Positions 1 through 5,353 of a DNA stretch of 6,557 bases are shown one piece after another. Origin of the DNA: Nitrospinota bacterium (GTDB lineage Bacteria; UBA8248); the NCBI GenBank assembly GCA_003506735.1, contig DNYS01000267.1:1148-7704 (forward strand), in the 5' to 3' direction. Position 1 is the stretch's first letter, and each line of letters opens with the position of its first letter. The notes beneath the pieces are model-generated. The model ran no database searches and was not told where the DNA came from. It saw nothing but the letters and a program-made list of their open reading frames with translations. The translations under genes were made by a program, and so were the position numbers.

Positions 1-1
1 G

Positions 2-151
2 AGTGCTGAGGCGGCGCCCGCCGGGGAGGTGCCTCAGCCCGAGGAACCAGGGATACCAGAGCAAGACCCCGAAGATATCAAGCCTTATCAGCCGATGGAT
101 TTGGGCGGTGATTCTGGAGGGGACGCTCCAATGGGAGAGGATGCGTCATGA
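2..151 (+). CDS. fliH: C-terminal tail of the gene upstream of fliI, probably fliH (5' end outside window)
   Basis: An open frame enters from the left edge and ends at TGA 149-151, overlapping the fliI start codon in an ATGA junction. The 49 visible residues are acidic and rich in Pro, Gly, Glu and Asp (for example GEVPQPEEPGIPEQDPEDIK), contain no recognisable domain and are probably disordered. The fliH assignment rests only on position: in this type of cluster fliH directly precedes fliI, and FliH is the cytoplasmic partner that holds the FliI ATPase at the export gate. FliH normally ends in a folded FliI-binding domain, so a Pro/acidic tail after it would be an extension. The 4-bp overlap suggests translational coupling with fliI. 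It could instead be another flagellar gene; the visible residues cannot decide. Confidence 0.55.
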   Translation, partial: SAEAAPAGEVPQPEEPGIPEQDPEDIKPYQPMDLGGDSGGDAPMGEDAS

Positions 152-1515
152 GCCGCCTTTCTTTGGCACATTACCGCGAGCGCTTGGAGGAAACCGAAAC
201 CTCGCGCGCAAAGGGAAAAGTGAACCAGGTGGTGGGTCTCCTGATCGAGGGAACGGGCCCCGGTCTTCCGGTGGGAGGAGTTTGCGCGATCGAGCCCATT
301 CACGGCGGAAAGGATGTAATGGTCGAGGTTGTCGGATTCAGGGACGATCGCGTTCTTTTCATGCCTCTTGGCGAGGCGAAGGGGATTTCCCCGGGAAGCT
401 CGATTCGCGCTATTTCGATGCAGGCCGAGGTCCATGTGAGCACTTCCATGCTGGGCCGAGTCTTGGATGGGCTGGGAAATCCGCTTGATGGCGCCGGCCC
501 CATTGAGGATGTGGTCGAGCGGCCCTTGTATGCGGATGCAATCAATCCGTTGGAGCGTCCAATCATCACCGAGGCGTTGGATGTGGGGGTCCGGGCGATC
601 AACGGGTTGCTGACGGTGGGCAAAGGGCAGCGCCTGGGCATCTTTTCGGGCAGCGGTGTGGGCAAAAGTACCATGATGGGCATGATGGCCCGCCACACAA
701 AGGCTGATGTAACGGTCGTCGCATTGGTGGGCGAGCGTGGCAGGGAGGTCAAGGAATTTGTGGAGCGGGTGCTGGGACCCGAAGGTCTTGCAAGAAGCGT
801 TGTCGTGGCGGCGACCTCGGATCAGCCTCCTCTCGTGCGCATGCGCGGGGCCTACCTGGCCACAGCGATTGCCGAGCATTTCCGTGATCAGGGAATGGAT
901 GTGTTGCTTCTGATGGATTCGCTAACCCGATTTGCGATGGCCCAGCGCGAGGTGGGCCTTTCGGTGGGAGAGCCGCCGACGACGAAAGGGTATACGCCCT
1001 CGGTTTTCGCGCTGCTTCCGCGCCTTTTGGAGCGGGCCGGAATGACCACGAAGGGTTCGATCACCGGATTTTATACGGTTTTGGTGGAAGGCGACGATCT
1101 GTCGGACCCGATTGCCGACTCCAGCCGGGCCATTTTGGACGGCCATATTGTTCTTTCCCGCCGCTTGGCCTCTCAAAACGTCTATCCTTCCGTTGATTTG
1201 CTGAACAGCAATAGCCGGGTCATGATTGATGTCGTCTCTGAACAACATTTGGAAGATTCGGGCGAATTTGGTTCCCTGATGGCCTTGTATGAGGAATCGG
1301 CCGACTTGATTCAGGTGGGTGCCTACGTCCGCGGCTCCAACCCCCAATTGGACCGGGCCATCGACCTTCGCCCTCAGCTGATCGAATACATCCGCCAACC
1401 AATCCAGGAGCCATGTCCCCTGGATGAATCCGTATCCTCGTTGGAGGAAATTATGAGTTCCGGGCGCCCCCCGAATGTACAGGCGGTTGCCCAGCCAGTG
1501 GCTCCCGTAGGATAG
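148..1515 (+). CDS. fliI: FliI, flagellum-specific type III export ATPase
   Basis: A 455-residue protein of normal FliI length. FliI hydrolyses ATP at the cytoplasmic base of the flagellum and, with FliH and FliJ, feeds rod, hook and filament subunits into the export gate. Visible signatures are those of the F1/V1-like and type III secretion ATPases: Walker A SGSGVGKST at residues 167-175 (Lys173), VGERGRE at 194-200 with the catalytic-type Glu196, Walker B LLLMDS at 253-258 (Asp257), GEPPTTKGY at 274-282, and the alpha/beta ATPase signature PSVDLLNSNS at 347-356. The N-terminal beta-barrel region occupies about residues 20-95. The last 20 residues or so are a Pro/Val/Ala-rich tail. The ATG at 148 follows GAGAGGA (135-141) by 6 nt and overlaps the upstream stop codon. 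All key motifs are intact, so the enzyme should be active. The flagellar neighbours separate it from virulence-type homologues and from F-ATPase subunits. Confidence 0.98.
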   Translation: MSRLSLAHYRERLEETETSRAKGKVNQVVGLLIEGTGPGLPVGGVCAIEPIHGGKDVMVEVVGFRDDRVLFMPLGEAKGISPGSSIRAISMQAEVHVSTSMLGRVLDGLGNPLDGAGPIEDVVERPLYADAINPLERPIITEALDVGVRAINGLLTVGKGQRLGIFSGSGVGKSTMMGMMARHTKADVTVVALVGERGREVKEFVERVLGPEGLARSVVVAATSDQPPLVRMRGAYLATAIAEHFRDQGMDVLLLMDSLTRFAMAQREVGLSVGEPPTTKGYTPSVFALLPRLLERAGMTTKGSITGFYTVLVEGDDLSDPIADSSRAILDGHIVLSRRLASQNVYPSVDLLNSNSRVMIDVVSEQHLEDSGEFGSLMALYEESADLIQVGAYVRGSNPQLDRAIDLRPQLIEYIRQPIQEPCPLDESVSSLEEIMSSGRPPNVQAVAQPVAPVG

Positions 1516-1518
1516 ATC

Positions 1519-1983
1519 GTGGCCAAGCCCTTTCCTCTCGAAGCCGTTCTTCGCCTTCGCCAGATGGAGGAGGAAGCGAAGATGAAGGAATTGGCCTCGT
1601 TTGACCGCATATATTTGCGAGAACAGGACAATCTCACCGAACTCCATGAGAGCCTGTACCGGAACCGTACCGATATGGACGAGCGAACTGCGGGCGCGGG
1701 TATTTCCAGCCAGGAAAGTCAGCTTTATCTTTCCTTTTTCGCGGCGCAATCCTCGAGAATTCGCTTTCAGGAGGATCTCGTGGAAAAAGTCAGGCTTGAG
1801 TTGGAGCGCAAGAAGCGGGAAATGGGATTTGTTATCAATCGCCGCAAAATATTTGATAACCTCAAGGAAAAGCATATAGAGAACGAAGAGCGCCGGGAGA
1901 TGCGCCTTGAAGCCCAGGAGATTGACGATATCGCCTCAATGCGGTTTGCAATGCGCAGCAAGGGAATAGCTTCGAGTGCCTAG
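1519..1983 (+). CDS. fliJ: FliJ, flagellar export coiled-coil protein
   Basis: A 154-residue, highly charged and mostly helical protein that fits FliJ in length (about 140-155), position after fliI and pattern. The N-terminal motif FPLEAVLRLRQMEEEAKMKE is typical of the family, as are the central ERKKREM and the C-terminal INRRKIFDNLKEKHIENEE followed by an Asp/Glu-Asp segment (EIDDIASMRFA). The whole chain should form a two-helix antiparallel coiled coil. In characterised systems FliJ inserts into the FliI hexamer like the gamma stalk of F1, activates export and escorts chaperones. The start is GTG at 1519, with AGGA at 1509-1512 spaced by 6 nt and lying inside the last codons of fliI. An upstream start would overlap fliI and lacks support. 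The 3-bp gap implies co-translation with fliI. Confidence 0.93.
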   Translation: MAKPFPLEAVLRLRQMEEEAKMKELASFDRIYLREQDNLTELHESLYRNRTDMDERTAGAGISSQESQLYLSFFAAQSSRIRFQEDLVEKVRLELERKKREMGFVINRRKIFDNLKEKHIENEERREMRLEAQEIDDIASMRFAMRSKGIASSA

Positions 1984-1996
1984 AGGGAATTTGCTG

Positions 1997-2578
1997 ATGG
2001 CTCCCAGAATTTTGGCTGTAATCATGGGGGTTGGTGTATTTGCATTTGCCGCCTTGGGACCAGGCCCAGCCGATTCTCAGCAATCCTCTCCCGGCCAGGG
2101 CAAGGCAGGGAAGGCAGGGAAGGCAGGGAAGGCAGGGAAGGCCGCTAGGCCTCCCTCCACGCCGAGGATTCGGCTGACGGATCGGCTGTTGCAGGAACTC
2201 GAGGTCAAGCGGCGCGACCTGTCGCGGCGTGAAAAGGAGATTCGCCGCGAGGAAACCCGCCTGAATGAGCTTCGCTCCGACATTAAAAAGCGGATTGCTA
2301 CTCTGCAAAACATTGAAAAGCGCATCCAGCAGGCGTTGGATAAAGTGGAATCCGCTAGCGATGAGCGCCTTGATCATTTGGTGAAGGCCTACAGCGCCAT
2401 GGGTCCGGATGAGGCCGCCACCCTCATGAATGCAATGAAAATTGAATTGGCAGTGCGGATTTTGAGGAACATGCAGGTAAAAAAGGCCGGGATCATATTG
2501 GCCGTGGTCCAGCCCCGCCGCGCTGCCCGGATCAGTGAAATGCTGGTGCGGGCAAAAATCCGAAAAAAGAAAAAATAG
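1997..2578 (+). CDS. motE: MotE-family (YlxF-like) membrane-anchored flagellar coiled-coil protein
   Basis: 193 residues from the ATG at 1997, preceded by GAGGG at 1983-1987 with a 9-nt spacer. A GTG at 1976 would add seven residues and overlap fliJ, but has no comparable ribosome binding site. The order is a hydrophobic segment at residues 5-22 (membrane anchor or signal peptide), a Gly-Lys-Ala repeat linker at 35-49, a charged coiled coil at about 62-118, and a small helical region resembling the MgtE N-terminal domain at about 130-184 (AYSAMGPDEAATLMNAM, then MQVKKAGIILAVV). It ends in a Lys-rich tail. This architecture, directly after fliJ and before fliK, matches MotE/COG3334. In Sinorhizobium MotE is a periplasmic chaperone for MotC, but in other phyla the role is not settled. 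I infer an inner-membrane protein with its coiled coil outside the cytoplasm. Family assignment is firm; function is not. Confidence 0.85.
   Translation: MAPRILAVIMGVGVFAFAALGPGPADSQQSSPGQGKAGKAGKAGKAGKAARPPSTPRIRLTDRLLQELEVKRRDLSRREKEIRREETRLNELRSDIKKRIATLQNIEKRIQQALDKVESASDERLDHLVKAYSAMGPDEAATLMNAMKIELAVRILRNMQVKKAGIILAVVQPRRAARISEMLVRAKIRKKKK
2099..2143 (+). repeat. 9-bp tandem repeat, five copies, encoding (Gly-Lys-Ala)5
   Basis: Five 9-bp units in tandem inside the MotE-type gene (residues 35-49). The three middle units are identical (GGGAAGGCA); the first differs at one base (GGC for GGG) and the last at one base (GCC for GCA). The unit is a multiple of three, so gain or loss by slippage keeps the frame and only changes linker length. 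It sits between the membrane segment and the coiled coil. Confidence 0.95.
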
Positions 2579-2693
2579 AAGCGCTTCGAAGTTTACCCTC
2601 CTTTTGGAATTCCCCTTTCTTCAGCCATACCCGTCGAGTCACCCATCCGCTACGCCCTTTGATCGGAGTCTTACCCCACCTCCCAGATGCGGG

Positions 2694-2729
2694 CATCCGG
2701 AAAATTCCTCCGTCGGATGGAACCTTTTT
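2694..2729 (+). terminator. Possible weak terminator or attenuator after the motE-type gene
   Basis: CATCCG (2694-2699) and CGGATG (2714-2719) can form a 6-bp stem with a 14-nt loop, followed after five bases by TTTTT (2725-2729). A longer T8 run follows at 2742-2749, but no strong stem lies directly before it. The loop is long and the stem short, so efficient termination is doubtful. Confidence 0.2.
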
Positions 2730-2774
2730 CCCCTCAGGCGCTTTTTTTTCAAGCCGACAAATCTACATAACATA

Positions 2775-2803
2775 TTGATTGTATGCCGGTTAAAAGATAT
2801 ATG
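2775..2803 (+). promoter_or_regulatory. Possible sigma-70-like promoter upstream of fliK
   Basis: TTGATT (2775-2780; 4 of 6 to TTGACA) and TATATG (2798-2803; 4 of 6 to TATAAT) are separated by 17 bp in the AT-rich part of the gap. A start near 2810 would give a leader of about 78 nt before fliK. The match is modest, and such matches occur by chance in AT-rich DNA. Confidence 0.2.
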
Positions 2804-2808
2804 TGGAT

Positions 2809-2825
2809 TTGGCACGGAATATGAA
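2809..2825 (+). promoter_or_regulatory. Possible sigma-54 promoter upstream of fliK
   Basis: TTGGCACG at 2809-2816 matches the sigma-54 -24 consensus YTGGCACG exactly. At the required four-base spacing, the -12 position reads ATGAA against TTGCW: the invariant G is present but the C is replaced by A. Hook genes are sigma-54 dependent in many proteobacterial and related flagellar hierarchies, which makes this position plausible. Transcription would begin near 2836 and give a leader of about 50 nt. The imperfect -12 box keeps confidence low. Confidence 0.35.
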
Positions 2826-2829
2826 GAAC

Positions 2830-2857
2830 AAGGAGGTGAAGCGGGGCTTAGTCCCCG
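2830..2857 (+). promoter_or_regulatory. Orphan Shine-Dalgarno sequence followed by a GC hairpin in the fliK leader
   Basis: AAGGAGGTGA at 2830-2839 is a full-length match to the usual 16S anti-Shine-Dalgarno sequence, yet no ATG, GTG or TTG lies at usable distance; the next ATG is at 2865, followed at once by ACC CGA in no useful frame. CGGGG (2842-2846) pairs with CCCCG (2853-2857) around the loop CTTAGT. The fliK frame cannot extend up to this site because it meets TAG at 2849-2851. The sequence may be a ribosome standby or regulator-binding site, or a relic. Confidence 0.3.
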
Positions 2858-2873
2858 GAACCCAATGACCCGA

Positions 2874-2882
2874 ACAGGGATG
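2874..2882 (+). promoter_or_regulatory. CsrA-like site overlapping the fliK ribosome binding site
   Basis: ACAGGGATG matches the core ACARGGAUG of the CsrA/RsmA binding consensus and contains the fliK Shine-Dalgarno AGGGA (2876-2880), which lies 7 nt before the ATG at 2888. A second partial match, ACAAGGA, lies at 2828-2834. CsrA is known to repress flagellar mRNAs by covering the ribosome binding site, for example hag in Bacillus. No csrA gene is visible in this window, so the assignment rests on the motif only. Confidence 0.25.
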
Positions 2883-2887
2883 AAATC

Positions 2888-4618
2888 ATGCCGAACATAC
2901 CGTTTCTTTCGTTGGACTCCTCGGAAAATATTGGCAGCTCCATGGGGGCCGCTCCTTTTTCATCGGGCAGCGATCGGGAGGCGTTCGATTCTCTCCTCAG
3001 AGAGGCGGGCAGCGCCATCGAAGAATCCTCGGCTGAGCCCGAACGAAGTGACTCCGTTCCGGTTTCCAGGAAAAGCACCGATGAACCCGCCCCGGACTCG
3101 TCCGAGACGGCCCCGGAAAATGACGATGTAGCGGCTGTATCGGGTGAGAACTCGAACGACTCAGGAGATGATGTCGCGGCTGTACCGGGTGAGAACTCGA
3201 ACGACTCAGGAGAGGTGGATAGCGGCGAAGGGAGAGAATCCTCCTCCGAGTCCGGGGAAGAGAGCAAAACCCCCGCCGCTCTGGAAGAACCTTCCGCTGA
3301 TGGACAGGGCCCGGCGAATAACGTTCAAACTGCCGTGGTTGGCCCTATGGCGATGATATTTGTCCAAAACATGAATCCCGCGCCTTTAGCCGGAACCGGT
3401 GGCGGGGAAACTTCCGAAGCTCCCGGAGCCTCTCTCCAGGGGGTCCCGCTGATTTCGACGAGTTCGGGAGTATCGGCCGACGGAGGCGAAGCGTCTCCCG
3501 GGGGCTCGGCCCCTCGCAAAGCCGTCGCGCCTTCCCGTCCCGGCAATGTGCAATTCGCCCTGGATGGTGAGGCGGAAACCGCGGCCCGCTCCGCGACCCC
3601 CGCACCAGGCACGCAAAAAACCGAAGTCATTCCGGCGGCTCCTGTTGTCCCCGCCGATGCGGCCGTCATTCAGGCCAAACCCTTGCAGGGCGCCCCAGCC
3701 GAAGGTGAGGCAGCAGTTTCGGTCCCAACCCCCATCCCCAACGCCGGCCAGACGGGCGTTTCCGCCCCAAGCGAACTGAACGCCAATATCAATGCAGTCT
3801 CGTTAGCGGCGGGGACAGCCCCCGAGGTAGTGGGAGCGCAGGTCCAGCCCGATGGGGTGCCGGTCCAGCCCAATGTGGCGCCGGCCGAGCCCGGTCAGGA
3901 AATGGGAAAGGCGAACCCAGAAGCGGATTTCAAAAATTCCCAGTTGATCCGGACTGATATCGATGCCTCCGCTCCCGTCAATCCTGCTCAGGCCGAGGGA
4001 GCCGGAGCCGTGCGCGATGAGGGGGTTGTTCTCCAGAAAACAGACGCGCCCCTGGAAGGCATTGCAGGAAGAGGGGAGGCCGATTCCCTTTCGGCGCGGC
4101 TCGATGGCGCCGCTGATTCGCAGGCAACCGCCCCCCAGGCGGGAAGCCGGGCTGAGTCGATTCTCAAGTTGCAAGTCCAGCGGCAACTTCTCGAGGCCAC
4201 GGTCTCACGGCTGAAAATTGCCCTTCGGGATGGTGTGGCCCAGGCGCGAATCCGGCTGAATCCTCCTTCGCTGGGACGAATGGAAATCAGGCTTCAGGTG
4301 GAATCCCACACATTGAACGCCAGAGTGACGGTGGAAAGTGCGTGGGTTAAGGACGCCGTAATGTCGAACCTGAGAGAACTGCGCGAAACGCTTCAGGAGC
4401 AGGGTGTCGAAGTGGAGCAGTTCACCGTCGATATCGATGCCGGTACGAACGGAAAGAAGTCCAGCGGCGGATTTGAAGGCGGAGCTTTTGGCGATGAATT
4501 TTTGTCCATGCCGGGTCCGAATGGAGAAGTGGAACTCGCCGCCATTCAGGCGGAAGACGCTATCGCGCCGGGCCCTGTGGGCAGTGGCGGTGCAGGCTCA
4601 GTGGACTTTTTTGCCTAG
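2888..4618 (+). CDS. fliK: FliK, flagellar hook-length control protein
   Basis: 576 residues, longer than the roughly 375-405 of enterobacterial FliK. FliK is exported during hook growth, acts as a molecular ruler and switches export from hook to filament subunits through its C-terminal domain. Residues 1-60 include a short FDSLL motif. Residues 62-140 are strongly acidic and Ser-rich, with a 15-residue tandem duplication (79-93, 94-108). Residues 145-420 are a Pro/Ala/Gly-rich, probably disordered stretch. The Flg_hook domain covers about 426-518, with the characteristic ARIRLNPPSLGRMEIRL at 453-469 and VEVEQFTVDID at 507-517. A Gly-rich tail ends in VDFFA. The ATG follows AGGGA (2876-2880) by 7 nt, and an in-frame stop upstream excludes extension. 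The stop lies 12 bp before flgD. The C-terminal domain and position between motE and flgD make the call secure; the N-terminal sequence is not conserved, as expected for this family. Confidence 0.94.
   Translation: MPNIPFLSLDSSENIGSSMGAAPFSSGSDREAFDSLLREAGSAIEESSAEPERSDSVPVSRKSTDEPAPDSSETAPENDDVAAVSGENSNDSGDDVAAVPGENSNDSGEVDSGEGRESSSESGEESKTPAALEEPSADGQGPANNVQTAVVGPMAMIFVQNMNPAPLAGTGGGETSEAPGASLQGVPLISTSSGVSADGGEASPGGSAPRKAVAPSRPGNVQFALDGEAETAARSATPAPGTQKTEVIPAAPVVPADAAVIQAKPLQGAPAEGEAAVSVPTPIPNAGQTGVSAPSELNANINAVSLAAGTAPEVVGAQVQPDGVPVQPNVAPAEPGQEMGKANPEADFKNSQLIRTDIDASAPVNPAQAEGAGAVRDEGVVLQKTDAPLEGIAGRGEADSLSARLDGAADSQATAPQAGSRAESILKLQVQRQLLEATVSRLKIALRDGVAQARIRLNPPSLGRMEIRLQVESHTLNARVTVESAWVKDAVMSNLRELRETLQEQGVEVEQFTVDIDAGTNGKKSSGGFEGGAFGDEFLSMPGPNGEVELAAIQAEDAIAPGPVGSGGAGSVDFFA
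3122..3211 (+). repeat. 45-bp tandem duplication in fliK
   Basis: Two adjacent 45-bp units (3122-3166 and 3167-3211) differ at only three bases: GAC/GAT, GTA/GTC and TCG/CCG. Two changes are silent and one gives Ser85 to Pro100. The units encode DDVAAVSGENSNDSG and DDVAAVPGENSNDSG. Near identity at the silent positions points to a recent in-frame duplication in the acidic region. Confidence 0.95.
3842..3883 (+). repeat. 21-bp imperfect tandem repeat in fliK
   Basis: Two 21-bp units (3842-3862 and 3863-3883) differ at three bases and encode VQPDGVP and VQPNVAP (residues 319-332) in the Pro-rich ruler region. This is a second, independent sign of in-frame length change in this part of FliK. 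Confidence 0.85.
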
Positions 4619-4630
4619 ATTGAGGATCTC

Positions 4631-5323
4631 ATGGTTGATACAGCTGCGGTGACAAGCAATACCACCTCCCTTACGGGCGTTGCGGGCTCGAATTCGGGAG
4701 GGGTACTCGGCAAGGCGGAGTTCCTCAAGCTTCTGGTGGCTCAGTTGACCCATCAGGACCCGCTCAATCCCATGGAGGGGACGGAATTCACAGCGCAACT
4801 GGCGCAGTTTAGCTCCCTTGAGCAGCTCATCAGAATCAACGACAGCCTCAGTTCGCTGAGCAATCTGAAAGATGCCCTTACCCAGAGCCAATCGGTCGAT
4901 ATGATCGGCAAGCAGATCCTCGCCGAGGGCAATACGATTTCCATGACCAACGGAGTCTCTTCCAACATCATCTTCTCGCTCGACAAGTCCGCCGATTCGG
5001 CGGAAATCAGCGTCTTCGACGATGCGGGTCAGTTGGCCTCGGTCTTCACCAGCGGCGAACTTTCGGCCGGACAGAATACCGTCGCCTTCGCCGGCTTCGA
5101 CGCGAACAACAATCCGCTGGCCGACGGCCTCTACACCTTCAAGGTTACGGCCCTCGACCCGAATGGGAAGGAAGTAATTACGAAAACGTTCTCGAGCGGT
5201 ATCGTCACGGGCGTGAACTTCGGCGCCGGCGGTGGCACCGAACTGCAAATCGGCCCAACAAAATTCCCGCTCGCCTCCGTGGTTCAGGTGAGCGAGCCCA
5301 AACTCCCCGAGAGCACCGAGTAA
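4631..5323 (+). CDS. flgD: FlgD, hook-capping (hook assembly scaffold) protein
   Basis: 230 residues, the usual FlgD length. FlgD forms the cap at the growing hook tip that lets FlgE subunits assemble, and is lost once the hook is complete. The N-terminal region carries the family hallmark at residues 27-65: GKAEFLKLLVAQL, then HQDPLNPMEGTEFTAQLAQF and SSLEQ. Residues about 100-220 form the C-terminal Ig-like/FlgD domain, with GQNTVAFAGFDANNNPLADG (147-166) and the following LYTFKVTALD typical of it. The N-terminal 20 residues, Ser/Thr/Gly-rich, resemble a flagellar export signal rather than a Sec signal. The ATG at 4631 has GAGGA at 4622-4626. It lies 12 bp after fliK and 30 bp before the next gene. 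Phe is encoded by TTC in 11 of 12 cases, unlike fliI and fliJ. Confidence 0.96.
   Translation: MVDTAAVTSNTTSLTGVAGSNSGGVLGKAEFLKLLVAQLTHQDPLNPMEGTEFTAQLAQFSSLEQLIRINDSLSSLSNLKDALTQSQSVDMIGKQILAEGNTISMTNGVSSNIIFSLDKSADSAEISVFDDAGQLASVFTSGELSAGQNTVAFAGFDANNNPLADGLYTFKVTALDPNGKEVITKTFSSGIVTGVNFGAGGGTELQIGPTKFPLASVVQVSEPKLPESTE
4988..5004 (+). repeat. Perfect 17-bp inverted repeat inside flgD
   Basis: TCCGCCGA and TCGGCGGA are perfect 8-bp arms around a single T. In RNA this could fold as a 7-bp GC-rich stem with loop ATT. It encodes the SADSAE segment (residues 120-125) of the FlgD C-terminal domain. No T-run follows, so it is not a terminator; it may simply be a chance result of codon choice. 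Confidence 0.6.
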
Positions 5324-5353
5324 GGCTCAGGACAATAGGGAACGAGGTAAATC

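Larger units (their letters stand above)
2579..2887 (+). other. Intergenic region between the motE-type gene and fliK (309 bp)
   Basis: This is the only gap over 100 bp in the window, and no credible gene lies in it on either strand. Its first half is C/T-rich on the + strand with a T8 run at 2742-2749. The second half (about 2760-2825) is AT-rich and promoter-like. The last 60 bp hold an unused Shine-Dalgarno-like sequence, a small GC hairpin and the fliK ribosome binding site. Separate entries describe these signals. It divides the export genes from the hook genes and is the most likely place for a second promoter. Confidence 0.8.

Noticed and set aside
3..488. 161-codon plus-strand frame overlapping the start of fliI
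   Set aside because: Low-complexity Arg/Gly/Ser-rich translation, with most of its length in another frame of fliI, whose motifs are intact.
88..879. Long open frame on the minus strand (263 codons) opposite fliI
   Set aside because: It lies wholly opposite fliI and its upstream neighbour; its translation is rich in His, Arg and Gln and shows no recognisable domain, as expected for an antisense shadow of a GC-rich gene.
922..1875. Long open frame on the minus strand (317 codons) opposite the fliI/fliJ junction
   Set aside because: It spans two well-supported genes on the opposite strand, has no recognisable domain and is best explained as a codon-bias shadow.
2791..2817. Sigma-28 (FliA) promoter before fliK
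   Set aside because: TAAA is present at 2791-2794, but the expected GCCGATAA element at 15-nt spacing is not; the sequence there reads TGGCACGG.
2821..2868. 15-codon leader peptide frame starting at ATG 2821
   Set aside because: There is no ribosome binding site before it, and the strong Shine-Dalgarno lies inside it rather than before it. There is no run of regulatory codons.
2826..2887. Riboswitch, for example a cyclic di-GMP aptamer, in the fliK leader
   Set aside because: The leader is short and lacks the conserved GEMM core sequences, and I could not match it to another aptamer I know; only simple hairpins are visible.
2535..3131. 198-codon plus-strand frame covering the gap before fliK
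   Set aside because: It starts inside the motE-type gene and ends inside fliK in a different frame. Its translation looks like random C/T-rich DNA and it lacks a ribosome binding site.
3325..3669. Several minus-strand frames opposite fliK
   Set aside because: They arise from the Pro/Ala/Gly-rich, GC-rich coding sequence of FliK and show no domain, start signal or conserved pattern.
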